DNA from: Temnothorax longispinosus
Lineage: Eukaryota > Arthropoda > Insecta > Hymenoptera > Formicidae
Assembly: GCF_030848805.1 (NCBI RefSeq)
Contig: NC_092358.1
Coordinates: forward strand, 26,951,720 to 27,015,719
Length of the DNA: 64,000 bases
Direction: 5' to 3'
Shown: piece after piece, positions 1-12,817 of the stretch
How positions within the stretch are numbered: the first letter of the stretch is position 1
Layout of the letters: the number at the start of each line of letters is the position of its first letter
Made by a program: the position numbers and the translations under genes
The notes under the pieces: generated by a model
What the model saw: only the letters and a program-made list of their open reading frames with translations
What the model was told of the DNA's origin: nothing
Databases searched by the model: none

Positions 1-3000
1 TCGGTATCCTATATTCCTATTCTATTGGGCCATTCGTTAGCTACGTGGTCTTGTGGATCCTATGTGCCATCTTGCCGGTGATCTTTTTCGTCTGTTTCAT
101 AATGATGCCGGAATCTCCGTACTACCTCCTCAGTCAAGGCCACAGAGATGAGGCAATCGCATCTCTAGCGAAGCTTCGAAGTAAACCCGAAGCAGCTGTC
201 GAGAAGGAGGCCGATGAAATACAGGTAAGTCAGCAAAGTAATAATTAATAACTATATTTTTTTCTTATAAAACCTCTGCTCTAAAAAAATCCCAAAATTT
301 TAAAATTCTTAGTAGTAAAGAAACATAATTCAATTCTTAGTTGAACTTCTACAAATTCTTTGTTAAGAATAAATATATTTTGCAGTTTGGCAATAAGAGT
401 CAAGCGCATTTGTTCTTGCACAATCTCTATCATTACAATTAAATATATAAGGACTCGCGTACGTTTCGACCCTCTCTTTGGGTCATCTTTGTTAAGAAAT
501 TCTAGTTGTTGGAATATTTAGTTTTCTGAAAAACTGTCCGGAAAATATGTGATCGGTATAAACTATTCTAATAAATTTCTAATTGCAACGTGTCCGTTTA
601 TAGTGTCGTAGATTTCTCGAGCGACAAGGTAATTGCTAATGTTACCTGCACTGTTACGAACATGTACGCGATCGTTGATGAACACATCCGAGTACATATT
701 GTCCGTCAGATCACGTTAGACAAACGAAGTCGCGGCTAAGGCCGTTCCTTGATCTTAAACAACAATGAGGGATAGTTATAATTGACGTGCAGAGTCTCGC
801 AGAACTGCAGGTTGCACGCGACTATATATTACACGAGAAAAAATAGCTAAAGCTTCAGCGTTGGAACAGTCACAAAATAAAATATTATTGCAAAAGAAAT
901 TAACATTGAATACAATTTTGAGGAATTACAAGACCCGACTATAAATGGACAGCAAATTTGCTTCAGTGTAAATTGAAAGTTTATTTTTTAATAATAATTT
1001 GGTCGTTTTATTATCCTATTTATTTCAGAATATTTTAGGCGAATTGTTACGCACTCCAATTTTTATATTTATTGCTTAATAAATTCGTCTCGCTTTCGAT
1101 TTTTCAGGTGATACTTGACGAGGCTTTCAAGAATCAAGCCAGTATCTCGGAACTGTTCAAAGTGAAAGCGAACTTCAAGGCGTTGGTCTACACATGTCTC
1201 ATGGTTTCCTTCCAGCAATTTACCGGTATCACCGTGGTGCAGTACTACATGCAAAGTATCTTTACAGCTGCCGGAGGTCTCGTCCCAATGGAGATAGCGC
1301 CGATTGTCATTGGAGTCGTGCAGGTGTTAGCGTCAATAGTGACACCCGTGGTTGTTGATAGGTCAGGTAGAAAGATACTTCTCGTTTTCTCCGGCATCGG
1401 AGAGACAATCAGTTTGGTGAGTAATTATTGCCTCATTGACAAAGATAATTATCAGTAGAAATCAATTATATTTAAAGTTTTACTTTAAATATAGGCACAT
1501 GCAACAACTGGTAGTATTCAATTTAGAAGAAATATACAAGAGAGAATATCGTATATAAAAAATATTAGAAATATGTTACTATAGAAAGTATACGCTTGTT
1601 CCATCATGTCGAGCCTTATATTTCTAAGAAACTAGTTGCAATTATTTATAAAACATTGCATAACCGATAGAGTTATACTAATTATACAATGTACACTTAG
1701 TTTTAAAGCATGATAGTTTGAAACGAATTAATATCTATGTGACTTAGTGTTTAATATGTCTTGCATTGAAGCTTTTGTAATGTTCTCGTACTATTTTTTT
1801 GTTTGATAAACAGCAAATTGATTATCAAATTTTAATTACATTTTAGATTAGATATTTAATATTACTATAAAAATTGTAATTTTTATTAAATTCTTTATTT
1901 AAATTTGATTAAACAGAAGCTTATTTTGCAAGCATCGTAATCGTGGCGTTAATGAGATAAATTAGAGAAGAATTAAATTTTGTAATGTATATTAATCTAA
2001 TACTGACTCTACTAGTTATATTCTATAAATATTTTTTTGACGATAACTTGTACATATTTAGCGTGAATTTTCGCGTGCCGATTAATTCTCATATTCACTG
2101 ATAGCATGCTGATCGTTAAATGCATTTTCTGGCCGTGCGTTTACGATCGGCACTCATAATTACACTTGCTACTAATGCCGCAAATTACGGCATTTAATGA
2201 CTCCTTATTTTATCACTTATCTCACCTTCGAGGAAATCATTCTCGACGCAAACGACTTAATTACCTGACAAAGAGGATCGAGTCACGATTTTCTCTGTAA
2301 ATCGGATAAAGATAAACGCGCGACACGGTAAAGTCCTCGTCTTCGATAATGTCTGCCTGATGTAGGAAATGTAATAACAGCGAATCACGCGGATGTACAT
2401 TGCAATGCGAGACGAGGAAGGTAGAGCATAATTATACGTACGGGTCATTATTACGTTTTCCGATGGAATGCGATGGAATACATCGGACCGTGAACGATTA
2501 CATAATTTGTGCGCGACAGTAGGCAGACGCGCGACGATAACACACGCAGAAACGAGTTGAAAAAATTCTTTCGTTTAGGATCTTTTGAAACCCGAAGTGT
2601 TTTTTTTGTTGTTATTAGGTACTTTGGAAGATATCTTTGTATACTCTGGGAGTTTAATGATTTTAACAATTGTGAGAATACACTGAATTTCTTGTTATGC
2701 AAATTTTGATTTTAAGTGCAAAAGTCTTTTATTACGAGTTTGTCGTGTAAGCAGGCATTTATTTTGCAGTTTGCCCTGGGCTTATATTTCTACCTGAAGG
2801 AAGTACAGCACGCGGACGACGTGGTAAAGCAGATATCCTGGTTGCCGGTGGTCTCACTCATCATCTTCATTATCACATTCAGCGTAGGCTGGGGTGCAAT
2901 TCCATGGGCAATGACGGGCGAGATGTTCGCCTCGAACGTAAAGGCTAATGCTTCCAGTATAACGGTTTTCGTCTGCTGGTTCTTGGCCTTTGTCACCACC

Positions 3001-3192
3001 AAGTTCTCTAGCAATCTCGATAAGGCATTCCATGGCATGTACGCGACCTTTTGGATGTTCGCAGGATTCTGCTTCCTTAGTATCTTTTTCACGGTATTGT
3101 TCTTGCCCGAAACGAAAGGCAAGACACTTCAACAAATCCAGGACGAACTCAATGGAGTGACTATAAATGTCGAGAAAGGAACGAAGACGTGA
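1..3192 (+). CDS. Tret1-like sugar transporter T1 (5' end outside window)
   Basis: MFS sugar transporter of the insect facilitated-trehalose-transporter (Tret1-like) group, expected to move trehalose or hexoses across the plasma membrane. Substrate is inferred from family only. Visible coding exons are 1-224 (cut by the window edge), 1108-1416 and 2770-3192, equivalent to exons 4-6 of the complete copies downstream. Donors GTAAGT at 225 and GTGAGT at 1417 and acceptors ending at 1107 and 2769 keep the frame. Motifs seen: PESPYYLLS after TM6, QQFTGIT, DRSGRK in the loop of the second half, GWGAIPWAMTGEMF and the C-terminal PETKGKTLQQIQ. The tail reads NVEKGTKT-stop. No frame break is seen in the visible part. 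Intron 4 is almost identical to intron 4 of T2, so these two are the youngest pair or have exchanged sequence. Whether the missing 5' half is intact cannot be judged. Confidence 0.88.
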
Positions 3193-3463
3193 AGAGGAAA
3201 CATTCGCGTCCGATTATCCTGACGAATGGTGTACGCTAAACACCTGATGAATTTGCGAAACACTTAAAAAGAAATTGTATATTTATAAAAAATACGTGGC
3301 ATAAAGTTTTATAACATATCTAGAGATTTGATATTATTTACTGCGGAGAAGAATGAAGCAGAGTAACTCGACAATCACGTATTATCGCGCGTGCAACGAC
3401 ATCAAGAGAAAATAGTGAGATAGTCTCACCGCTGTAGTGATAGTTCCACGCAATGACGACGGT

Positions 3464-3465
<2 letters not shown>

Positions 3466-3497
<32 letters not shown>
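3466..3497. repeat. (TA)n microsatellite
   Basis: Uninterrupted TA dinucleotide run of about 31 bases. It sits exactly at the junction between intron-1-like and intron-5-like sequence of the collapsed transporter copy. Confidence 0.95.
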
Positions 3498-3501
<4 letters not shown>

Positions 3502-3847
3502 GTCTCTGTTTTTAGATTTAACCACAAATTATATATAATTAACGATAAATTAGAAAAATTACATTTATGAAAGTAAAAAAAGATATTGCCATTTGAATCT
3601 GGGATGAATTTTAATTGAAGAGAATCTCCGCAAGTCTTCTTTTGTTTTTAATTATTTATACTGGCTCATTGAGAAAGATAATTAATAGCAGAAATTAATA
3701 TTATTATTTAATAGCATTAAAATTTTGCGCCAAATAGAGGTACAAGAATTAATAGTATTTAATTTAGGAGAAATATATATATAGGTATATATTATTACAG
3801 AAAAATATTAAGATTATATTACTATGAACTAGTACTTATAAATACGA

Positions 3848-3898
3848 GGGTAGTCTGAAAAAAATACTGTTTGAGGCTCAAAACTTTTCAGACTACCC
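3848..3898. repeat. Short perfect hairpin
   Basis: Inverted repeat with arms GGGTAGTCTGAAA and TTTCAGACTACCC (13 bases) around a loop of about 25 bases. It lies inside the intron-5-like part of the collapsed transporter copy and is absent from the matching intron of T1. It may be the fused ends of a deleted DNA transposon, but no transposase is recognisable. Confidence 0.6.
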
Positions 3899-4812
3899 AC
3901 GTATATCGTGAACATTGAAACGCTTAAAAAGTTTGTACTGCTCTTTTGATAAAAAGCAAATACATTCAGAAATTTGCATGACAAGTGTATTCAAAATTAG
4001 TATATTCATGAAGCGATAAACGCAATGTAGTTTCTCGTTGCGTTTGTTTGCTGTTTCACGGAACGGGTTATAATTTCGCCTTGCGACAGAAAATGATGAA
4101 CATGAGCAGTTTGTTAGAGTGGACATGCGTTGTGGTTTTTAAAGACACTTTGAGGAATTTATATTAATATCATTAAAAATTATAAAGATAATTTTATTTC
4201 AAGCTGTGCGATTATCTTTAAAATCGCGTTTAATTAATAAACACGTAATGCTATTAAATTTTAGATCAGATACTACTTAATATTATTAAGAAAAATTTTT
4301 ACTTTTATCAGATTCTTTATTTGAATTTGATTAAACAGAAGCTCGGACTTTGCGAGCATCGTCGTGTAATTTATTTTGCAGTGTGTTTTGGGTTTGTATT
4401 TCTATCAGAAGGAGGTACAGCACGCGGATGACGTGATAGAGCAGATATCCTGGTTGCCAATGGTCGCGCTTATCGTCTACATTGCCACGTACAGCGTAGG
4501 CTGGGGTTCGGTTCCATGGGCAATGATGGGTGAGATGTTTGCCTCGAATGTCAAAGCTAAGGCTTCCAGTATAACAGTTTTCTTCAGCAAATTATTTCTC
4601 TTCATCACCACCAAATTCCCCGTCGATCTTGAAGAGGCGTTAAACCGCAAGTCCGCAACTTCTGGATGTTCGGAGGATTCTGCATTCTTAGTATCCTCTT
4701 CACGGTATTGCTGTTGCCCGAAACGAAAGGCAAGACTCTGCAGCAAATCCAAGATGAACTCAATGGAGTGACTTCAACTATATACGTCGAAAATAGGACA
4801 AAGAAGTTATGA

Positions 4813-5984
4813 AGAGAGAACGCTCGCGTCCGATCATCCTGACGAATGGTATACGTTGAATACCTGATGAATTCGCGAGACACTTTGAAGTGATTAGATA
4901 TTTGTAAAAAATACGTAGGGTAAAGTTTTATAACATATTTAGGGATTTGCTATTATTATACAGTGGAGAAGAATCAAGCAGAGAAATGCGGATAATATAT
5001 ATGTGCCTATATTACTGTTAAATTTATACAAGTATAATATATAGGTAAAAGAGGAATGTCTTTGATGAGCTTGGACCATGTTTAGTCTTTTGTTACTAAT
5101 ATTGCTTGAATCATAAAAAAAAACGGAAAACGGAAAACGACATGATCAATGAAGTAACGATAATGAAATGAAAGAAAACGGAGATTTTATATAATCATAT
5201 GTTGTACGCAGAGATAATTTTGTTACTTTCTACATGGAACCAAGAATACTTGTTTTTCAAAAACCTTTACACAATGACTAACACGGTTCATAGAATTATA
5301 TAATGCAAGTCATACCATGCATATTTATAAATACGCTTGCGATACTTCGTTACGTATTATTGTATGCACATATATATAAGCTTCGTTTTCTAGCGTAAAA
5401 AAAGTGTGATGTGCCAGTAAACTTTCCTACGTTTTCAAGCAAGTTCCTATTTGATCCGTAATTAGGAAACGTGGGGCAACAATAAGATTCTTTTGCTTGT
5501 ATTTATCAAGATTTAGTATTGCGTGTGCTGGACGTGGCGTGTAAAAGTAAAATAAAAAACAAAAAAATTAATTTTTCGGCGTATTTTTTATTCACGGATT
5601 AGAGACCAGTCATTTTGTAATACGTCTGCATGGAAAAAGAAAAACGTAATTATTAACAACGACAACTGCAAATATATCGAAATTTAAAAAGATGTCGAGT
5701 ATCGTTTAAATTTGATATCTTTAAAACGCCAATAAATTGATGAAATTACGCGAAAAAAAGAAAGAGGAAGGAGAAATATAAAGTAACTTTATTATAACTA
5801 ATATTTCTTAGTAAAATCTTGACAACAACAAGACGGTTATCGATATATTTAATTATCTAGAAAAGACATAATTTTTACATAATTTACATATAATATAAAT
5901 TATTATAATTATTTGAACAAATTAATCTTAAGAAATAATACATAAACATTGTATTATTAGTTAATTCACATTAATTATCTAAGT
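4813..5984. other. Transporter 3' flank repeat, no gene
   Basis: Sequence downstream of the relic last exon. It resembles the 3' flanks of T2 (12129-12430, for example the stretch ending AAAACGGAAAAC) and, at 5280-5630, the units repeated at 26681-27564. It therefore belongs to the duplicated block. No coding potential is seen. Confidence 0.6.
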
Positions 5985-6181
5985 TATGTCATTGAACAAT
6001 CTGAGGATGCTGATACGTCTACGACTTCGATGACTTTTATTTCGAAACTTCTCAAATACTTGAGGAATTTATATTCGAGTTTAAGAAGCGCGTACTGAGG
6101 GTTCAAGCGGGAAGAGGCGAAGATATTCTTTGCTGAAATTCTGAGTGTATTCACTTTTGCTGGAGTTGCTCCAGGATCCAG
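5985..6181 (+). pseudogene. Rpn1/PSMD2-like exon 3 fragment
   Basis: About 197 bases closely match 44520-44724, the first part of exon 3 of the intact Rpn1-like gene, in the same orientation. The recognisable segment covers the conserved [14 protein letters not shown] region. Small changes and deletions, such as the loss around ACGTACGTCC and an in-frame TGA after AGCGCGTAC, prevent translation. It ends abruptly after GGATCCAG at 6181, where the 5' flank shared by the transporter copies begins. There is no splice context, so it is a non-functional scar of a duplicated neighbour. Confidence 0.85.
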
Positions 6182-6645
6182 TCTAACATTTTAACGAGAT
6201 TTTGAGTAAAATTCCGAAATAAATTCCGGTGTATCTCTTTTTTTTATAACACAACCTCGTCTCGATCAAAGGCATCCTTTTGATGAGGAAATTTTCTAGA
6301 CACCGTTAATGACGTCGCGCGACTTTAGCCATGGTGCTTTGTTTCAGGGTCTAGGTCTTGAGACGTCGGTCGTTGCATCCCTCACCCTTGCACACTGCAG
6401 CGATGGCGATTTGAGATCGCGCTTTGCAAGAAGCGGCAAAAGAAATGAGTGGAAGAAAGACGGTTAGAGAATATGATTCCCACTCGAGACAATGAACAGA
6501 CAGAGCGTTCTTGTAAAGATTATGCCTACAATCTTGCAGCACTGAGTTTTTCTTCGGCAGCGTATTATACACCCTAGTTAGAGAATTGGTAGAGTTGAAC
6601 ATACGCGATAGGACCCGCACTGTCGGCCATCGCTATCTTGAAGAA
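6182..6645 (+). promoter_or_regulatory. 5' flank of T2 with decayed TATA box
   Basis: Conserved upstream block shared by T2, T3 (13011-13400) and T4 (19185-19694), including the GTCTAGGTCT and GAGACGTCGGTCGTTGCATC blocks. The position equivalent to the T4 TATA box reads TGTAAAG (6512-6518), 29 bases before the A (6541) that aligns with the proposed T4 start. The core promoter looks weakened in this copy, which is also frameshifted. Confidence 0.5.
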
Positions 6646-9600
6646 ATGACAGAGAAAGGTTCCAAGCTCCCTCAGTTCCTGGCTGCAACGGCGGGTAAGT
6701 CCGCGTCTGTTAATAAAGCGAGTTTACATCTTCGAGGGAAAAAAATCAAATTAATCCATTGTCAAAATGCCGTTTTTTTTTCATTTGTTGGAGTCTATTT
6801 TTTATGTATTTCTTTAAAATAATTAAATTTTAATTGAAAATTTTTAATTGTATATTTATTTTTAATTGCTTAAAAACTGTATTGGAAGACGTTATTTGTG
6901 CTAAAGTTTTAAAATTGAAACTTTAATTATTTGATATTTAAATTTCTATTTCGGAATTTATAAGTTATTTATAGTTTTATAAATTCCACTATAAAGTAAA
7001 TAGATTTATAACGTGATTTAAAATTGTAAGATAAATCTTATCGTGGCTGATTAAACGATAAGAGAAGTGTCAAATCGTTCGGCATGTGCATGTGCATAAA
7101 ATCATATCAAACAAACATATACATACTATATATTCAGCGATTAAGTAGATTTAATTACAAGTGAGCAAGCGATATTATCGAAAACATTACGGATTAGATA
7201 TGTTTACTTTATACGTTTACTAGAATTCCATTAACGAACACATGTGCCACGAACACATTATTAAATAATTATACATTGTACCTATTAAGTAGTTAGAATA
7301 TTAAACATTTATTCGCATTATTATAACTGTGCGCTTTTCATTCTGCCGGCAAAACCTCCAATAATTCGAGACAGTCAGATATCTCCCTTAAGAGTTTTTT
7401 TTTTGACGAAATAAACATCTAAGTTTAATAATTAAACATTTAAATGGATAATACGTTACTTAAGCGCGAGAAGAAGTTGCGAATATTCCAGCAATTACTT
7501 AACGTTGACTACGTGGTACTTTGTTTTTGTATATCCTGGAATTTTATACAATCACAGGTAGTCTATGTGTCCTTGCGGCCGGTGCAGCTGAGGGGTGGAC
7601 GAGTCCAGTCCTCCCTAAATTGCAAGACGATGGCGGACCTTTGGGGTCGCCGATCAGCATCGAACAGGGTTCTTGGATAGGATCTCTGGTGGCTGTCGGT
7701 GCTTTCTTCGGCAGCTTCATGGCGGGATACCTCGGAGACAAGTATGGTTATATAAATTAATCATTTACAATTGCACGCACGAATAATTTCGAAATATAGC
7801 AATTTAACTATGCGTCCTATTTCTTAAGCTTACAAGTTTGAAACTAAAGAAAGGAACCAATCTTTAAAAAGAAATAAAGCACGTATCAGATTCAAATTCT
7901 TAACGAAGACTGAACTAAAGACGATGAAAAATTGATTTTTTTTCTGCTTTTATAGATGGGGTCGTAAACGAACATTGCTATTTTCTATGGTGCCGTTTAT
8001 AATTGGGTGGACACTCGTTGCCACTGCACATCACATCGCACAGCTTTATGTCGCTAGATTTATATTTGGATTAAATATAGCTATCACGTTTACAATCCTT
8101 CCTATGTATTGTGGCGAAATCGCTGAGGTATTTTGAATGAGTGTACAAACATTTCTACGCATAGTATTTAAGGTATCGTGTTTTTTTGTGTAAAATATGT
8201 CGATTATTTAGTACTTAATTTAATGTGTATAAATTGTATCGTTTAATCAATTTGTTCATAAATTTTTTTGCTGGGTTTTCAAACGATTTAAAAAAGATTT
8301 AAAGACAGTCTTTGTTTGTTGAGAAATATTAAAATAATTATATTGTTCGTTATGTAATAACGAAGTAACAGATGATATATGACTATTGTTATATTTTTTC
8401 AGACATCTATCAGGGGAGCGTTAGGCTCTTTTCTCCCGCTCTTTGAAACGATCGGTATTCTATATTCCTATTCTATTGGGCCATTCGTTAGCTACGTGGT
8501 CTTGTGGATCCTATGTGCCATCCTGCCGGTGATCTTTTTGTCTGCTTTATAATGATGCCAGAATCTCCGTACTACCTTCTCAGTCAAGGTCTCAGAGATG
8601 AGGCAATCGCATCTCTAGCGAAGCTCCGAAGTAAACCCAAAGCAGCTGTCGAGAAGGAGGCCGATGAAATACAGGTAAGTCAGCAAAGTAATAATTAATC
8701 AATATAATTTTCTCTTATAAAACCTACCGCTTAAAATTCTTAGTAGTAAAGAAACATAATTCAACTCTTAGTTGAACTTTTACAAATTCTTTGTTAAGAA
8801 TAAATATATTTTGTGGTTTGACAATAAGAGCCAAGCGCAGTTGTTCTTTCACAATCTTTATCATTACAATTATATATAAGGACTCGTGTACGTTTCGACT
8901 CTTTCTTCGGGTCATCTTTGTTAAGAAATTCTAGTTGTTGGAATATTTAGTTTTCTGAAAAACTGTCCGAAAATATGTGATCGGTATAAACTATTCTAAT
9001 AAATTTCTAATTGCAACGTGTCCGTTTATAGTGTCGTAGATTTCTCGAGCGACAAGGTAATTGCTAATGTTACCTGCACTGTTACGAACATGTACGCGAT
9101 CGTTGATGAACACATCCGAGTACATATTGTCCGTCAGATCACGTTAGACAAACGAAGTCGCGGCTAAGGCCGTTCCTTGATCTTAAACAACAATGAGGGA
9201 TAGTTATAATTGACGTGCAGAGTCTCGCAGAACTGCAGGTTGCACGCGACTATATATTACACGAGAAAAAATAGCTATAGCTTCAGCGTTGGAACATTTA
9301 CATAATAAAATATAATTGCAAAAGAAATTAACATTGAATACAATTTTGAGGAATTAAGAGATCCGATTATAAATGGACAGCAAATTTGCTTCACTGTTAA
9401 TTGAAAATTTGTTTCTTAATAATAATATGGTCGTTTTATTATCCTATTTATTTTTCAGAATATTTTAGGCAAATTGTTACGCACTCCAATTTTTATATTT
9501 ATTGCTTAATAAATTTGTCTCGCTTTTGATTTTTCAGGTGATACTTGACGAGGCTTTCAAGAATCAAGCCAGTTTCTCGGAACTGTTCAAAGTAAAAGCG

Positions 9601-12128
9601 AACTTCAAGGCGTTGATCTACACATGTCTCATGGTCTCCTTCCAACAATTTACCGGTATCACCGTGGTGGAGTACTATTTGCAAGATATCTTTATAGCTG
9701 CCGGAGGTCTCGTTCCAATGGAGATAGCGCCGATTGTCATTGGAGTCGTGCGGGTGTTAGCGTCAACAGTGACACCCATGGTTGTCGACAGGTCAGGTAG
9801 AAAGATACTTCTCGTTTTCTCCGGCATCGGAGAGACAATCAGTTTGGTGAGTAATTGCCTCTGTTTTTAGATTTGAAATTGATCAACAATTAATTAAAAT
9901 AATTACACTCATAAAAAAAAAATTAATTTGATTTTAATCTGGGATGTAATTTAACTTAATTATGAGAACCTCGTTATGTTATATCTTATTTTGTTATTGA
10001 TACTGAGTACATATTGCCTCATTGACATATTGCCTAATTACCAGTAGAAATAAATTATAATAGCGTTAAAATTGTGCTTTAAATATAGGCATAACAACTG
10101 ATATTATTCAATGTAGAAGAAATATACAAGAGAGAATATCTTATATAAAGAAACATCAGAAATATGTTACTATAGAAAGTATACGCTTGATCCATATCGA
10201 GTCTTGTATTTCTAAGAAACCAATTGCAATTATTTATAAAACATTGCATAACCGATAGAGTTAATATTAATTATACAATGTACACTTAGTTTTAAAGCAT
10301 GATAGTTTAAAATAAATTAATATATGACTTAGTGTTTAATATATCTTGCATTGAAACTTTTACAAAGTTTTTATATTATTTTTTGTTTGATAAACAGCGA
10401 ATTGATTCAGAAATTAATAGAGTGTGTGATAGACACAACGCGGATTTCTTTTTTGTTTTATGGAACGAGTTGCAATTTTGTCGCTTTGCGACAGAATGAT
10501 GAATCTAAGCAGTTTGTTAGAGTAGACATGGACATGAGTTGTCAGTTTTAAAAGCCTCAAAAAATTTATATTAAAATTATTAAAATTATAAAAATATATT
10601 TTATTTCAAGATTATTAATTAAACGCGTTATCTATAAAATTGCGTTTAATTAATAAGCACAAACTGCTATTAAATTTGAGATCAAATACTTAATATTAAT
10701 AAAAAAAATTGTAATTTTTATTAGATTCTTTATTTGATTAAACAGAGGCTTATTTTGCAAGCATCGTAATTATGGCGTTAATGAGATAAATTAAAGAAGA
10801 ATTAAATTTTGTAATGTATATTAATCTAACACTGATAGTCATATCCTATAAATATTTTTTGACGATAACTTTTACATATTTAGCGTGAATTTTCGCGTGC
10901 CGATTATTTCTCATATTCACTGATTGCATGCTGATCGTTAAATGCATTTTCTGGTAGTGCGTTTACGATCGGCATTCATAATTACACTTGCTACCAATGC
11001 CGCAAATTACGGCATTTAATGACTCCTTCTTTTATCACTCATCTCACCTTCGAGGAAATCATTTTCGGCGCAAACGACTTAATTACCTGATAAAGAGGAT
11101 CGAGTCACGATTCTTTCTGTAAATCGGATAAAGATAAACGCGCGACACGGTAAAGTCCTCATGTTCGATAATGTCTGCTTGATGTAGGAAATGTAACAGC
11201 GCATCACGCGGATGTACATTGCAATGCGAGACGAGGAAGGTAGAGCATCATTATACATACGGGTCATTATTACGTATTCCGATGGAATGCGATGGAATAC
11301 ATCAGACTGTGTGTGCACGATGACATAATTTGTGCGCGACAGAAGGCAGACGCGCGTATGATAACACACGCAGAAACGAGTTGAAAAAATTCTTTCTTTT
11401 AGGATCTTTTGAAACCCGAGTTGTTTTTTTCGTTGTTATTAGGTACTTTGAAAGATATCTCTGTACTCTGGGAGTTTAACAATTGTAAGAAACTTCGGAA
11501 AATTGTCATAACGATGTGTCAACGTAGATCATAATAATTCCAGCGCCGAACATGTTCAATAGCACTGAATTTCTTTGTTATGCAAATTTTGACTTTAAGA
11601 GTGCAAAAGTCTTTTATTACGAGCTTGTCGTGTAAACAGGCATTTATTTTGCAGTTTGCCCTGGGCTTATATTTCTACCTGAAGGAAGTACAGCACGCGG
11701 ACGACGTGGTAGAGCAGATATCCTGGTTGCCGGTGGTCTCACTCATCATCTTTATGATCACATTCAGCATAGGCTGGGATGCAATTCCATGGGCAATGAC
11801 GGGCGAGATGTTTGCCTCGAACGTAAAGGCTAGTGCTTCCAGTATAACGGTTTTCGTCTGCTGGTTCTTGGCCTTTGTCACCACCAAGTTCTCTATCAAC
11901 CTCGATAAGGCATTCCATGGCATGTACGCGACCTTTTGGATGTTCGCAGGATTATCTTTCCTTAGTATCTTTTTCACGGTATTGTTCTTGCCCGAAACGA
12001 AAGGCAAGACACTTCAGCAAATCCAGGACGAACTCAATGGAGTGACATGTCGAGAAAGGAATGAAGACGTGAAGATGGAACATTCGCGTCCGATTATCCT
12101 GACGAATGGTGTACGCATAAACACCTGA
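6646..12128 (+). pseudogene. Tret1-like sugar transporter T2, frameshifted
   Basis: All six exons are recognisable: 6646-6694, 7558-7741, 7956-8127, 8403-8674, 9538-9846 and 11655-12128. The start is the ATG of MTEKGSKLPQFLAA, shared by T3 and T4. Exon 4 is 272 bases instead of 273: one base is missing near 8539, where the intact copies read ATC TTT TTC GTC TGC/TGT. This gives a stop at TAA a few codons later, before the PESPYYLLS motif, so the product would end after about five membrane spans. Exon 6 has also lost five bases near 12046, replacing the usual tail with a different one running to a TGA at 12126-12128. GWGA is changed to GWDA. Splice sites otherwise look sound. Most likely a recent pseudogene. 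A sequencing error could explain the first lesion but not both. Confidence 0.8.
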
Positions 12129-12704
12129 TGAATTCGCGAAACATTTAAAAAAAATTTTATATTTATAAAACATACGTGGCATAAAGTTGTATAATATATT
12201 TAGATATTTGATGTTATTTACTGCGGAGAAGAATGAAGCAGAGTATTAGAAATGCGGATTATATATATACACCTATATCCCATTGCCAATTTTATAGAGA
12301 TATAATATAAGTCTTTAATAAGTAAAAAAGGAATATATATTCTTGCGCTTGGACCACCGTTTAATCTCCTGTTACTAGTATTGCTTGAATCATAAAGAAA
12401 AACGGAAAACGGATCAATTAACGAACGATTGTTCGACAATATAAATGAATTGATCAATAAATATGTTCAGGAAATTTAAAGGGAGTAAAACGGGGATTCT
12501 ACCTTATCTTTACTCATATATCATATGTACGCAGAGACAATTTTGTTATTTTTTACATGAAACCAAAAATATTTTATTATCTTCCAAATATACCTTAACA
12601 TAACGCTTAAAACGGCTTACAGTAATTGTATGTTTATATAATGCAAGTCATATACGTATATTTATACATACGCTCGCGTTAATGATACTTGCTACGTATC
12701 GCTG
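12129..12704. other. 3' flank of T2, no gene seen
   Basis: Diverged copy of the common transporter 3' flank (compare 4813-5600). It contains the block around GCTTGAATCATAAA and an AT-rich stretch. No coding sequence is seen. Confidence 0.5.
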
Positions 12705-12817
12705 GCAATTTTGGTAGCGCTGCAATTTGCAAATTGGGAACTTGTTTTCAAGCGCTTCACCGCCTGTCCCGACTCTTTGATGAAAAATCAACAAACCTTT
12801 ATTTTCGCCCGTCTGCA
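12705..12817 (+). pseudogene. Rpn1/PSMD2-like exon 5 fragment
   Basis: About 113 bases match 45603-45714, the 3' part of exon 5 of the intact Rpn1-like gene, same strand, including GCAATTTTGGTAGCGCTGCA and the CCTGTCCCGACTCTTTGA stretch. The exon-end CAA is followed by AAATAA instead of the GTAACT donor, so the splice site is gone. It lies upstream of T3, as the matching fragment at 18902-19088 lies upstream of T4. Confidence 0.85.

Larger units (their letters stand above)
3365..4812 (+). pseudogene. Collapsed transporter copy: intron pieces plus frameshifted last exon
   Basis: Remnant of a further transporter copy. Bases 3365-3463 match part of intron 1 of T3 (about 14157-14241) and T4. After a TA repeat, about 3505-4381 matches the start and body of intron 5 of the other copies. 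4382-4812 is the last exon. Exons 1-5 are therefore missing and the break coincides with the TA repeat. The last exon is closest to that of T3 (it shares the GWGSVPWAMMGEMF stretch and the following FFSKLFLFITTKF run). It has lost one base near 4657-4662, before the FWMFGGF segment, so the original frame is lost before PETKGKTL, which survives in another frame. With no upstream exons and a frameshift this is a relic. Use as an alternative 3' exon of T1 is the only functional reading left and looks unlikely. Confidence 0.85.

Noticed and set aside
2790..3135. Open frames antisense to the T1 last exon (also 11675-12007 and 17736-18140)
   Set aside because: They mirror the real transporter exon, appear in every copy for that reason and have no splice or start support.
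3893..4126. Possible transposase piece next to the 3848-3898 hairpin
   Set aside because: Translation shows no transposase motif, and the sequence matches intron 5 of T2 (10390-10550), so it is intron sequence.
7521..7557. Upstream extension of transporter exon 2 (frame beginning before the acceptor)
   Set aside because: Only the acceptor at 7556-7557 gives the phase-1 join with exon 1, and the same junction holds in T3 and T4.
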